From positions 1 through 64,000 of the forward strand of contig JAZKAK010000006.1 of the NCBI GenBank assembly GCA_040389165.1: a stretch of DNA of 64,000 nt, given 5' to 3'. Made by a program: the position numbers and the translations under genes. Position 1 is the first letter of the stretch; every line of letters starts with the position of its first letter. Under the pieces are notes generated by a model. That model had not been told where the DNA came from and ran no database searches. It was given only the letters and a program-made list of their open reading frames with translations. Below are positions 42,386 to 51,605 of this stretch, one piece after another. This stretch comes from CAIOTO01 sp040389165 (GTDB taxonomy: Bacteria > Pseudomonadota > Alphaproteobacteria > Paracaedibacterales > CAIOTO01).

Positions 42386-43405
42386 TTGTCAACAGGTAAT
42401 ATTACGCAGCAAATAGAATTTAAGGATAACCATTTATTACTTGAATTAGTGGGCCCGCAGGATAAACATATTTTGCGCATTGAGCAACGCTTGGCTGTCA
42501 GCATAGCGCTTCGTGGTAATCATGTCGCGATTACGGGAGCAGAGCGGGAAGTCGGATTTGCTCGAAAAGCATTGACGTATTTATATCAAAGATTGCAACA
42601 CCAGCAAAGAGTTGATATGGATGAAGTGGATTCAGCTATTCATCTTGCGTCTCATGCATATCTTTCTAATGATGTCTTACCTGTTGCAGAAAATGCTGTT
42701 GTTGGCGGAGCCGCTGATTCCGACGCGCGTCCCCATGGTGAAGTTTCTATTCAGACGAAGCGTCGGCTTGTTTTCCCGCGTACGCAAAGACAAAGTAATT
42801 ACATTCAGGCAATGCAAAAATATGATATGGTTTTTGGTATTGGTCCAGCAGGTACGGGTAAGACATATCTTGCTGTTGCTGCAGGCATTTCTTTATTGTT
42901 AACTGGCAAAGTAGATAAAATTATTTTGTCTCGCCCTGCGGTTGAAGCGGGAGAGCATCTTGGCTTTTTACCGGGTGATATGCGTGAAAAAGTAGACCCT
43001 TACCTTCGTCCTTTATACGATGCGTTAAATGATATGTTGCCACCAGAGCAAGTTGTGAAAATGATTGCAAGCGGCGAGATTGAAATAGCACCGCTTGCTT
43101 TTATGCGCGGAAGAACATTAGCAAATGCTTTTGTTATCTTGGATGAAGCGCAAAATACAACGCCAATGCAGATGAAAATGTTTCTAACGCGTCTTGGTAG
43201 CAACGCGCGCATGGTAATAAATGGTGATTTAACGCAAATAGATCTTCCCAGAGGCACCTCATCTGGGTTACAAGAAGCTATGCGTATTTTAAATGGAATA
43301 GATGATATCGATTTTACACTGTTTACCGATGAAGATGTTGTAAGACATCCGCTCGTGTCAAAAATTGTGAAAGCATATGATCTTGATCTAAACAAAAATG
43401 GATAG
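42386..43405 (+). CDS. PhoH family protein (PhoH-like ATPase)
   Basis: This is a cytosolic P-loop ATPase tied to RNA metabolism by its constant pairing with ybeY. An N-terminal KH-like region (about 10-90) precedes the ATPase domain with Walker A GPAGTGKTYLAV near residues 153-164, SRPAVEAGEHLGFLPGDM, Walker B-like FVILDEAQNTTP, and GDLTQIDLPRGTSSGL. The start is a TTG at 42386 with AGGAG six bases upstream; no ATG is suitably placed. The length is 339 residues. ybeY overlaps its last 8 bases. Confidence 0.93.
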   Translation: MSTGNITQQIEFKDNHLLLELVGPQDKHILRIEQRLAVSIALRGNHVAITGAEREVGFARKALTYLYQRLQHQQRVDMDEVDSAIHLASHAYLSNDVLPVAENAVVGGAADSDARPHGEVSIQTKRRLVFPRTQRQSNYIQAMQKYDMVFGIGPAGTGKTYLAVAAGISLLLTGKVDKIILSRPAVEAGEHLGFLPGDMREKVDPYLRPLYDALNDMLPPEQVVKMIASGEIEIAPLAFMRGRTLANAFVILDEAQNTTPMQMKMFLTRLGSNARMVINGDLTQIDLPRGTSSGLQEAMRILNGIDDIDFTLFTDEDVVRHPLVSKIVKAYDLDLNKNG

Positions 43406-43907
43406 TGATAGTAGATCGTCGGCAGTTGTTATTGAACGTACGTGTCAAGATGATGATTGGCAGCTGCCTGATGAACATATAATTGAAAAAATTGCAGAAA
43501 AAGTATTGACTGCAGCTAAGTGGGATAGATTATGTACCATTAGCATGCTTTTTACGAACGATGCTTCCATACAAGCTCTCAATAAATTATATCGTGAGAA
43601 AGATAAGCCAACGAATGTGCTTTCTTTTCCAGGTTATGATGCAGATTTGTTACGTATTTTTCCACGAACCGAGCATATCCCTCTTGGCGATATTATTTTC
43701 GCGCGTGAAACGATTCATGCCGAAGCGCTCAATCAACATAAATCCTTTGACCATCATTTTACACATTTATTCGTGCATGGTTTATTGCATTTGCTTGGCT
43801 TTGACCATGAACATGAAGCAGATGCTGTGTTAATGGAACAATTCGAAATAGATATATTGGCTTCTTTATCAATCCCAAACCCATACGAGGTTATTGAATC
43901 TTTATGA
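43398..43907 (+). CDS. ybeY: rRNA maturation endoribonuclease YbeY
   Basis: YbeY is a zinc-dependent single-strand endoribonuclease involved in 16S rRNA 3' maturation and ribosome quality control. The zinc motif HGLLHLLGFDHEHEAD lies near residue 126 (HGxLHLxGxDH). Also present are LYREKDKPTNVLSFPGY and HIPLGDIIFARETIH. The length is 169 residues. It overlaps both neighbours, phoH by 8 bases and corC by 4, showing tight coupling. Confidence 0.96.
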   Translation: MDSDSRSSAVVIERTCQDDDWQLPDEHIIEKIAEKVLTAAKWDRLCTISMLFTNDASIQALNKLYREKDKPTNVLSFPGYDADLLRIFPRTEHIPLGDIIFARETIHAEALNQHKSFDHHFTHLFVHGLLHLLGFDHEHEADAVLMEQFEIDILASLSIPNPYEVIESL

Positions 43908-44806
43908 ATGCTGTCTCTGAACGATATGCAAAAACAACCACCCTACGTGGGGTTTTTAAACGTTTTTGGCGTTATTGCCGTAAAGGCGAACACGACGCAA
44001 GTCTTCGTGAAACGATCGAAGAATTAATTGAGGAAACAAATGAGGATATACCCTCAATTGAATCCGATGAACGTTTGTTGTTGGGAAATGTTCTCAATCT
44101 GAGAGATTTAACGGCACATGATATCATGACCCCGCGGGCAGATGTTCTTGCTGTCTCTGAAACGATATCAGAAACTGATTTAATTGATCAATTTGTTAAA
44201 ACGGGTGTTTCATGGCTCGTTGTATACAAGGATAACCTAGATCATGTCGTTGGCATGGTTCAAATCAAGGATTTATTGACGAGGATCTATAGTAAAAAGC
44301 CATTTATGCTAAAGACGTTGATTAAAGAAGTTATGTTCATTTCGCCTGCAATGCGCACGTTGGATTTACTTCTAACGATGCGTGAAAGTAGTGTGAAAAT
44401 AGCCATCGTTGTTGATGAGTATGGCGGAGTTGATGGGCTTGTAACGTTCTCACAGCTTATTGAAGAAATCATAGGTGACATCGAAGGAACCAACGAACAA
44501 TCTCAAGCGCCTCAGTTGAATTGGCGATCTGATGGCGCAATTATCGCTGATGGGCGTAGCACGTTTGAAGAATTGGATGAGCTTGTTGGACGTCCTTTGA
44601 ATTTAATTGATGAAGATGAAGATATTGATACATTGAGTGGTATGGTTGTATTTTTAGCTGGACGTGTACCTAGTCGCGGCGAATTGATTTGTCATCCAAA
44701 AGGGATTGAATTTGAAATTTTAGATGCAGATCCAAGGCGTGTGAAGCGTTTATGTATTCGAAACATAGCTGATTTAACATCCGAATCCATAAAGACGAAT
44801 AAATAA
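43904..44806 (+). CDS. CorC/HlyC family CBS-domain protein
   Basis: This is a soluble CBS-pair protein of the CorC/hemolysin C group, linked to magnesium or cobalt handling. It lacks the DUF21 membrane domain found in related proteins. The first CBS region begins LRDLTAHDIMTPRADVLAVS (about 66-85). The second includes VKIAIVVDEYGGVDGLVTFS and QLIEEIIGDIEG. A CorC_HlyC domain follows from about residue 215 (DGAIIADGRSTFEELDELVG). The length is 300 residues. The ybeY-corC order is conserved in alphaproteobacteria. Confidence 0.92.
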   Translation: MNAVSERYAKTTTLRGVFKRFWRYCRKGEHDASLRETIEELIEETNEDIPSIESDERLLLGNVLNLRDLTAHDIMTPRADVLAVSETISETDLIDQFVKTGVSWLVVYKDNLDHVVGMVQIKDLLTRIYSKKPFMLKTLIKEVMFISPAMRTLDLLLTMRESSVKIAIVVDEYGGVDGLVTFSQLIEEIIGDIEGTNEQSQAPQLNWRSDGAIIADGRSTFEELDELVGRPLNLIDEDEDIDTLSGMVVFLAGRVPSRGELICHPKGIEFEILDADPRRVKRLCIRNIADLTSESIKTNK

Positions 44807-44819
44807 GAAAGAACTTAAA

Positions 44820-46583
44820 TTGCTTCATTTTCTAAAAAAGCATGAGACGCGCAAACTTGTTAGCCGTCTTATGCACGAGTTTATAGCTCCGTATAAAGCA
44901 CGCCTCGCATTAGCATTTTTATTTATGGTTCTTGCAGCTTTGGCCACGGCAGCATTTCCCTATATGTTAAAACCGATTATTGATAATGGATTTACAAATC
45001 CACAAATTCACGTGCTGTTATTGGTGTGCGGCGCTGTTTTCTTGGCATTTGTTATTAAAGGAATAGCGTCGTATGGCGAGGCAGTTGCGATGGCTTTTGT
45101 TGGTCAACGCATTATTTCTGATATTCAAAATAGTCTGTTCAGGCATTTAATGAAGGCTGATCTCAGCTATTTTCACAAAACCTCCAGCGGAGAGCTTATT
45201 TCGCGTTTTACAAACGATGTCAATATGATGCGTAATGCCATGGCAACCACACTCATTGGTCTTGGAAAAGATTCGCTTACGTTGGTTTGTTTGATTGTCT
45301 TGATGTTCGAACGAGACCCTGTTTTAGCGAGTATTGCTTTTTTTGTTTTCCCCATAGCTGTGCTGCCTATTTTAAAGATTGGCCGTCGTATGCGGAAAGT
45401 TACGTTTCACACACAAGATCAACATGCCGCTTTGACCAACCAGCTTGCTCAAGTTTTTCAGGGCATTCGCGTGGTAAAAGCCTATGGAATGGAGTCAGCT
45501 GAATCAAGCTATATTGAGCAACAAATTAACACAATATTTAGTTTGATTTATAAGGCAACACGAATCAAATCTGCTTCACATCCAATTATGGAGATTCTCG
45601 CAGGTTTTGCTATTGTATGCGTTATTGCTTATGGCGGTTGGCAAGTAATGAAGGGAACCCGGACAGCAGGTGATTTTGCATCGTTCGTTTTTGCTTTATT
45701 TTTAGTTTATGATCCATTAAAGCGCCTCAGCAATCTTAATTCTAGTTTACAAGAAGGTCTTGCTGCTTCGTTTAGAATCTTTCAGATTCTTGATATGCCA
45801 CCAAAAATTCAAAACGTTGAAAACCCACGCACATTAACCCGTGCATCAGGGCATATTGAATTCCGTGATGTCAGCTTTGATTATCAAAACCAAAAGCGTG
45901 TTGTTCTGGATCATTTGTCATTTGAGGCAAAGGCAGGTCAAACAATTGCCTTGGTTGGTGCAAGCGGAGCCGGGAAGTCTACGATTATTAATTTGATTCC
46001 GCGGTTTTATGACATAACGCAGGGCGCTATTCTTATTGATGGAATTAATATCAAAGAACTTGACCTTGGCGTGCTTCGTCAACAAATAGCACTTGTAAGT
46101 CAAGAAATTGCATTGTTTGATCGCAGTATATTTGACAATATAGCCTATAGCGAAGCATCTGCAACTATGGATGACGTGGTTAAAGCAGCTAAAAATGCGG
46201 CTGCTCATGAGTTTATAGAGCGTTTGCCACAAGGGTATGATACGCACGTCGGTGAAAATGGTGTGAAGCTCTCGGGTGGGCAACGCCAACGCATTGCCAT
46301 TGCACGTGCGATGCTAAAAGACGCGCCTATTTTGCTGCTTGATGAAGCAACATCTGCACTTGATACTGATTCAGAACGCCAAATTCAAGATGCTTTGTCA
46401 CGACTAATGAAGGGGCGCACGACTATTTTGGTTGCGCATCGTTTATCCACGGTTATTGATGCTGATCAGATTTATGTGCTGGATCATGGGCGATTGGTTG
46501 AGTCAGGCGGACATCACGCGTTATTGCAGCAAGATGGTGTTTATGCGCGGTTATGGAAAAAGCAATCGAGCGCTAAAAAATAA
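44820..46583 (+). CDS. MsbA-type lipid/multidrug ABC transporter, fused permease-ATPase
   Basis: This is a half-transporter with an N-terminal six-helix domain (about residues 20-310) and a C-terminal ATPase. Walker A is GASGAGKST, the signature is KLSGGQRQRIAIARAM, Walker B is LLLDEATSALD, and the H-loop is in LVAHRLSTV. MsbA flips lipid A core, and the position after corC in an envelope cluster fits, but paralogues export other lipids or peptides. The start is a TTG at 44820 after AAGAAAGAA. A later ATG near 44871 would lose the first 17 residues. The length is 587 residues. Confidence 0.88.
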   Translation: MLHFLKKHETRKLVSRLMHEFIAPYKARLALAFLFMVLAALATAAFPYMLKPIIDNGFTNPQIHVLLLVCGAVFLAFVIKGIASYGEAVAMAFVGQRIISDIQNSLFRHLMKADLSYFHKTSSGELISRFTNDVNMMRNAMATTLIGLGKDSLTLVCLIVLMFERDPVLASIAFFVFPIAVLPILKIGRRMRKVTFHTQDQHAALTNQLAQVFQGIRVVKAYGMESAESSYIEQQINTIFSLIYKATRIKSASHPIMEILAGFAIVCVIAYGGWQVMKGTRTAGDFASFVFALFLVYDPLKRLSNLNSSLQEGLAASFRIFQILDMPPKIQNVENPRTLTRASGHIEFRDVSFDYQNQKRVVLDHLSFEAKAGQTIALVGASGAGKSTIINLIPRFYDITQGAILIDGINIKELDLGVLRQQIALVSQEIALFDRSIFDNIAYSEASATMDDVVKAAKNAAAHEFIERLPQGYDTHVGENGVKLSGGQRQRIAIARAMLKDAPILLLDEATSALDTDSERQIQDALSRLMKGRTTILVAHRLSTVIDADQIYVLDHGRLVESGGHHALLQQDGVYARLWKKQSSAKK

Positions 46584-46776
46584 CATTTAGTTTTCTATTA
46601 CTTGTTGTGCATCGGGACGTTTTTTGAAGAAATATATTTATTTTTTCCTATGATTGAGCTTAGCTTATTTATTAACGCATTCTCGTAGATTGTTCTGAAA
46701 ATCTAAAATAACTTGCACAAAGTGGCTGAAGGCGTTAAAAAAGAAGACAAGCATAAGAAAAAAGGACAACAGTTTA

Positions 46777-48177
46777 GTGATTTCCCTAAAGCCTATTTTG
46801 ATTTCAGGACGTGAAGTTTTACCACTTATCGAAGGAGGTAAAGGTATTTCTGTCTCTAATGGGCAAAGCTCTGGGGCATGGGCTGCTGCAGGCGGTGTTG
46901 GTACATTTTCAGCTGTTAATGCTGACTCTTACGATGAAAATGGCAATGTTATTCCTATTGTATATCATGGAAAGACACGGCGTGAACGTCACGAAGAATT
47001 AATTCAAAATGCGATAAGAGGTGGTATCACTCAAGCGCGTCGTGCATACGAAACATCGAATGGGAATGGCAGAGTTCACATGAATGTTTTGTGGGAAATG
47101 GGTGCTGTTGAGCCTATTTTGCATGGTGTGTTGTCACAAACAAAAGGAATTGTTCATGGTGTGACGTGTGGTGCAGGCATGCCATTTAAGCTTGCTGAGA
47201 TTTGTGTGTCCTATGGCGTGTATTATTACCCGATCGTTTCATCTGGCCGTGCCTTTAATATATTATGGAAACGCGCATATAGTCACTTTGCTGATTTCTT
47301 AGGCGGAGTCGTTTATGAAGATCCATGGCTTGCTGGTGGACATAATGGTCTTTCTAATAGTGAAGATCCTTTGAAACCAGAACCTCCTTATCAACGTGTG
47401 CTCATGTTACGTAAAGTTATGCGTGAATGCGGCCTTAGTGATTCTGTTCCTATTGTTATGGCAGGCGGAGTATGGTGGCTTAATGAATGGGCAGAGTGGC
47501 TTAATAATCCTGAATTAGGGGCAATTTCATTTCAATATGGTACACGTCCATTGTTAACCCAAGAAAGTCCCATTTCAGATGCATGGAAACGCAAACTCGT
47601 GACGCTGAAAGAGGGGGATATTTTCTTAAATCGCTTTAGCCCTACTGGATTTTATTCATCTGCAGTGAACAACGAATTTATGCGTGAACTTGATGGTCGT
47701 TCAAAGAGACAGGTTGCTTATAGCGTTAAGCCTGTTGGTGATCATGTAGCGCCGTTCCCTGTGGGTGCGCGTGGGCGTTTGGTTTATCTAACACCGCATG
47801 ACAAGGAAATGGCTGAATTTTGGGTTAATAGTGGCTTTGCTGAAGCAATGCGTACACCTGATACAACGTTGATTTTTGTAACGGCTGATTCGGCTAATGA
47901 GATTTTGAAGGATCAAATTGACTGCATGGGCTGTTTATCTGCGTGTAAGTTCAGCAACTGGGCGCAAAATGAAGAGGGAACAACTGGCAAAAAAGCAGAC
48001 CCGCGTTCTTTTTGTATTCAAAAGACGTTGCAAGCAATTAGTCACAGTGATCAAGTTGAAAATCAACTTATGTTTAGTGGACATCAAGCATATCGTTTTG
48101 GCCAAGATCCTTTATATGCAAATGGTTTTGTGCCATCAGTTAAGCAATTAATCGAGCAAATCCAGACTGGATATTAA
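46777..48177 (+). CDS. NAD(P)H-dependent flavin oxidoreductase, nitronate monooxygenase-like, with C-terminal Cys cluster
   Basis: This is a TIM-barrel FMN protein of the NMO/2-nitropropane dioxygenase group. The N-terminus has ISVSNGQSSGAWAAAGGVGT; the FMN-binding segments include HGVTCGAGMPFKLAEIC and IVMAGGVWWLNEWAEW. A C-terminal extension holds CMGCLSAC (Cys-x2-Cys-x3-Cys) and a later Cys in DPRSFC, which could bind an iron-sulfur cluster. The length of 466 residues is longer than classical NMO (about 320-380). The start is GTG with AAAGGA ten bases upstream. Substrate is unknown. Single gene. Confidence 0.8.
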   Translation: MISLKPILISGREVLPLIEGGKGISVSNGQSSGAWAAAGGVGTFSAVNADSYDENGNVIPIVYHGKTRRERHEELIQNAIRGGITQARRAYETSNGNGRVHMNVLWEMGAVEPILHGVLSQTKGIVHGVTCGAGMPFKLAEICVSYGVYYYPIVSSGRAFNILWKRAYSHFADFLGGVVYEDPWLAGGHNGLSNSEDPLKPEPPYQRVLMLRKVMRECGLSDSVPIVMAGGVWWLNEWAEWLNNPELGAISFQYGTRPLLTQESPISDAWKRKLVTLKEGDIFLNRFSPTGFYSSAVNNEFMRELDGRSKRQVAYSVKPVGDHVAPFPVGARGRLVYLTPHDKEMAEFWVNSGFAEAMRTPDTTLIFVTADSANEILKDQIDCMGCLSACKFSNWAQNEEGTTGKKADPRSFCIQKTLQAISHSDQVENQLMFSGHQAYRFGQDPLYANGFVPSVKQLIEQIQTGY

Positions 48178-48192
48178 GGATATTCGGCTGTT

Positions 48193-48269
48193 GTCATCAC
48201 GGGAAATCGTAGGTGATGTGGTGATCTAGAATGTTCTAGATTGCCACGCCTCATGAGGCTTGTAATGAC
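48193..48269. repeat. RPE-like palindromic element downstream of the flavin oxidoreductase
   Basis: It runs from GTCATCACGGG to TGTAATGAC. The middle GTGGTGATCTAGAATG and TTCTAGATTGCCACGCC forms an inverted repeat and matches the cores at 10483-10580 and 27942-28033. It could also act as a bidirectional terminator between the convergent genes. Confidence 0.75.
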
Positions 48270-48306
48270 GGTCGAACTTTATACCTAGTTACAAAAGATC
48301 TATGAA

Positions 48307-49506
48307 TTATTCTCCCAAAACCTTCTCTATTCGCTCGAGTGCCCAATCAATTTGTTCTTTTGTAATAACAAGTGGCGGGGCAAAACGAATGGTTACTTTA
48401 TGCGTGTCACGTGCAATGATACCTTCAGCAAGTAACTTCATACATAGTGCGCGGGCTGTGCTCTTCGTTGGGTCAATATCAACGCCAATCCACAAACCCT
48501 GCCCACGTATTTCTGTGATATAGGGAGAGTTGATTTTTTGTAAGCCTGCCATAAGATACGCACCAAGTTCAGCGCTTTGTTCAATGAGATGCTCATCAAT
48601 TAACGTATCTAAGGCTTCTTTTCCAACTGCAGCAGCGAGCGGGTTGCCACCAAAGGTTGATCCATGGCTGCCGGGATTAAATACGCTCATAACTTCACGG
48701 TGTCCTGCAATGGCGGAGACTGGTAATAGGCCACCACCTAGGGCCTTTCCTAAGATAACCAGATCTGGTTTTACGTTTTCATGATCCGATGCCAGCATGC
48801 GACCAGTACGGCCAAGTCCTGATTGGATTTCATCAACAACGAGCAATACATTATTCGTATGACAGACTGTTTCAACAGCTTTGAGCCATCCCGCTGGCGG
48901 CATAAGCACGCCAGCTTCACCTTGAATAGGCTCCGTTAATACGGCACATGTGTTTGGTGTTATCGCCGCCTTTAGTGCATCAATGTCACCATAAGGAACA
49001 ATCTTAAACCCAGGCAAAAACGGTCCAAAATCCTTTTTGTATGCTTCCTCAGATGAAAAGCTAATAATTCCCATGGTGCGTCCATGAAAGTTGCCTTCCA
49101 TAACAATAATTTCCGCTTGATTTTCTGTAATACCTTTTACCTGATATCCCCAGCGGCGTGCAGCTTTGATTGCCGTTTCAACGGCTTCCGCACCTGAATT
49201 CATCATGAGTGCTTGATCTTGCCCGACAAGTCGGCAGAGCGTTTCAAGAAAGTCAGACATTTTGTCGTGATACATTGCACGTGAGCAAACAGCTACACGT
49301 GACGCTTGCTCAGTCAATGCTTTTAAAATACGTGGATGCCCGTACCCGTGACTGATGGCCGAATAGGCGGACAACATATCCATGTAACGATTGCCTTCAA
49401 CATCCCACAACCAAACGCCCTCTCCACGATTAATGACGACGGGAATGGGATCATAATTTCTCGCATTAACATGATTCTCACGTTCTATAAATGTAGCGTT
49501 TAACAT
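48307..49506 (-). CDS. rocD: Ornithine aminotransferase (RocD)
   Basis: This is a PLP-dependent class III aminotransferase converting ornithine and 2-oxoglutarate to glutamate-5-semialdehyde and glutamate. Family features include YMDMLSAYSAISHGYGHPRI, MMNSGAEAVETAIKAARRWG, FHGRTMGIISFSSE, DEIQSGLGRTGRMLASDHE and the PLP lysine in LVILGKALGGGLLPVSAI. The length is 399 residues. AAGGAG lies eight bases before the ATG, inside the arginase tail. The specific assignment to ornithine rests on the Roc-type sequence and on arginase being immediately upstream (3-base gap). Confidence 0.93.
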   Translation of the reverse strand: MLNATFIERENHVNARNYDPIPVVINRGEGVWLWDVEGNRYMDMLSAYSAISHGYGHPRILKALTEQASRVAVCSRAMYHDKMSDFLETLCRLVGQDQALMMNSGAEAVETAIKAARRWGYQVKGITENQAEIIVMEGNFHGRTMGIISFSSEEAYKKDFGPFLPGFKIVPYGDIDALKAAITPNTCAVLTEPIQGEAGVLMPPAGWLKAVETVCHTNNVLLVVDEIQSGLGRTGRMLASDHENVKPDLVILGKALGGGLLPVSAIAGHREVMSVFNPGSHGSTFGGNPLAAAVGKEALDTLIDEHLIEQSAELGAYLMAGLQKINSPYITEIRGQGLWIGVDIDPTKSTARALCMKLLAEGIIARDTHKVTIRFAPPLVITKEQIDWALERIEKVLGE

Positions 49507-49509
49507 AAA

Positions 49510-50424
49510 TTAGTCTCCTTTAATATGATTAGGCTGAGCACCCATGGCTGCTTCAATAAACAGAACGATCCAATGAAGCGTTTGATTTCTAATATCTTTG
49601 TCTGGATTAAATTCCATGATTTCAAGTGCCAAACAGCGATCATCGTGAGCAATTTCTGATAGGAAGGATAACATATCATTTGGATTAAGACCATTAGGCT
49701 CTGTTGTGCCGGTTCCTGGTGCAAAAGTTGGGTCAAAGGCATCCACATCAATACTAACGCCATAGTGGCTTGTTGTTAGATTATTCATAACTTTCTTTAT
49801 ACAATTTTCAAGGCCGTGTTCCGCGCAGTTCGTCGCGTAATCAATATGTACGTTATGCGTATTGAGAAAATTCTCTTCTCCCGTGTCATAGCTGCGGATT
49901 CCGAATTGATATATATTATCTGCTTTTAAAATAGACGAATTATTCTGATGTGTTTTTGTCCATTCTTCGTATCCGTGCCCAAGGAGTGCTGCGACCGGCA
50001 TGCCATGGGGCGCCATGCTGACGGTTGTATGTTCTGTGTTAGCATCCATGTGCGCGTCAAACCAAAGCAAAGAAAAATCATTACCCATGTTTGACTGACG
50101 CACACCTGCCCACGTGCCCATAGCAAGTGAATGATCACCGCCAATGACGATCGGAAAATAGCCACCTGAAATGGCTGCTTGTACTCGTAAGGCTAATACA
50201 TCAATCGCACGTGTTACGTGTGCTTTGCGTGATTCATAATCAGAAAAAGGTTTTATAGCTGTTTTAGGTAATAAATTATTTTCATGAAAATAATCGAGTG
50301 TCCATTTAATAGTAGGGTTTTTCACTCTTAGATGATTAATAACAACTTCTGCTCCTCGGGCGGTACGTTGATCAGGTGCGCCCCAACCGCTGCCGATGCC
50401 AATAAGTACAATTTGTTTTTTCAT
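49510..50424 (-). CDS. rocF: Arginase
   Basis: Arginase hydrolyses arginine to ornithine and urea with a binuclear manganese site. The metal ligands are in GGDHSLAMGTWAGVRQ, LLWFDAHMDANTEHTT and SIDVDAFDPTFAPGTGTTEP, and the typical GxxG N-terminus is present as IGIGSGWGAPDQRTARGAE. The length is 304 residues. It forms a two-gene operon with rocD, giving arginine to glutamate semialdehyde. No urease or arginine permease is visible here. Agmatinase is an alternative within the family, but the partner gene favours arginase. Confidence 0.88.
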   Translation of the reverse strand: MKKQIVLIGIGSGWGAPDQRTARGAEVVINHLRVKNPTIKWTLDYFHENNLLPKTAIKPFSDYESRKAHVTRAIDVLALRVQAAISGGYFPIVIGGDHSLAMGTWAGVRQSNMGNDFSLLWFDAHMDANTEHTTVSMAPHGMPVAALLGHGYEEWTKTHQNNSSILKADNIYQFGIRSYDTGEENFLNTHNVHIDYATNCAEHGLENCIKKVMNNLTTSHYGVSIDVDAFDPTFAPGTGTTEPNGLNPNDMLSFLSEIAHDDRCLALEIMEFNPDKDIRNQTLHWIVLFIEAAMGAQPNHIKGD

Positions 50425-50496
50425 TCATAGCCCTTTGTATGCTAAATGTATCTATAGATTAGCATAAATTTTTAAATACACGAGTGAGAAACCCTA

Positions 50497-51516
50497 ATGC
50501 GTTTAACAGATGTTCTTGTCCATAAAAAATCCCTGGCGCCTCCACCAATGTGGATGATGCGGCAGGCGGGGCGTTATTTGCCTGAATACAGGGAAGTTCG
50601 TAAGAATTATGATGATTTTATGCAGTTTTGTTTTTCGCCAGATGATGTGGTGAAAGTGACGTTGCAACCTGTTCAACGGTTTCCATTGGATGCTGCTATT
50701 ATCTTCAGTGACATTCTCGTAATTCCACATGTGTTAGGGCAACGTGTGTGGTTTGAACCTGATCATGGGCCCAAGCTGGAGAACGTTGATTTTAAAGAAT
50801 TTTTGGCGAAAGCGAGTCATGTTTCATTTGAAATGGCCCTGGCGCCTGTTGCTGATGCTATTGCTAAAACACGCGCACAGTTGGATTCAACGAAAGCCTT
50901 AATTGGTTTTTCAGGGGCACCATGGACGCTGTTGACGTATATGATTAGTAACGGTAAAACGGTGGATTTTAATACTGTGCTGGATTTTGCGCGTGCACAT
51001 GCAGAATTGTTTTTACAGCTGCAGGCGTTGCTTGAGGAAAAAGTGGCTGAGCTTTTGTGTCTTCATATTTCGGCCGGCGCGAATGCAGTGCAGATTTTTG
51101 AATCATGGGCGATGGCTGTTCCGCCAATGCTTCGTGATGCGTTCTTATATGAACCACTACGCCGGATTGTAGCGGCAGTCCGTGCTAAATATCAGAATGT
51201 TCCTATTATTTATTATGCACGCGGCGTGAGCGCTGATTATGCAAAGCTTCAGGATTTAGATATAGCATTTGGTGTGGATGAGACGGCGGATATTATTGAT
51301 CTTAGAGCGCAATTGCCAGGCGCTGTCTTGCAAGGGAATTTATCATCGAATGCATTGTTGAACGGGAATTTTGAGACAGAACTGGAACGTATTTTGACAG
51401 GTATGCAGGGTGCTCCACATGTGTTTAATTTGGGGCATGGCATAAACAAAGATACCCCAATCAAACATGTGGAGCGAATGATTGAGGTTGTTCAGGCTTC
51501 AGCTTCACATGTGTAA
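50497..51516 (+). CDS. hemE: Uroporphyrinogen decarboxylase
   Basis: HemE decarboxylates uroporphyrinogen III to coproporphyrinogen III in haem synthesis. The N-terminal signature PPMWMMRQAGRYLPEYR is present, with the substrate-binding Asp in FPLDAAIIFSDILVIP. The second signature GFSGAPWTLLTYMI and FNLGHGINKDTP near the C-terminus are also visible. The length is 339 residues. It is divergent from arginase. No other haem genes lie in the window. Confidence 0.96.
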   Translation: MRLTDVLVHKKSLAPPPMWMMRQAGRYLPEYREVRKNYDDFMQFCFSPDDVVKVTLQPVQRFPLDAAIIFSDILVIPHVLGQRVWFEPDHGPKLENVDFKEFLAKASHVSFEMALAPVADAIAKTRAQLDSTKALIGFSGAPWTLLTYMISNGKTVDFNTVLDFARAHAELFLQLQALLEEKVAELLCLHISAGANAVQIFESWAMAVPPMLRDAFLYEPLRRIVAAVRAKYQNVPIIYYARGVSADYAKLQDLDIAFGVDETADIIDLRAQLPGAVLQGNLSSNALLNGNFETELERILTGMQGAPHVFNLGHGINKDTPIKHVERMIEVVQASASHV

Positions 51517-51521
51517 ACGTA

Positions 51522-51554
51522 GTGGACTTTCCATAAATAATAAGGAAAGCCCAC
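51522..51554. terminator. Hairpin between convergent hemE and the Cys-rich lipoprotein gene
   Basis: GTGGACTTTCC (51522-51532) and GGAAAGCCCAC (51544-51554) form an 11-bp stem with one mismatch, directly after the hemE stop. The following sequence has only short T-runs, so it is a plausible but not strong bidirectional terminator. Confidence 0.5.
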
Positions 51555-51605
51555 ATTTGGTAGTTTTAGAAATTAAAGTTTAATGCACATTAGAACTGTC
51601 ACGAA

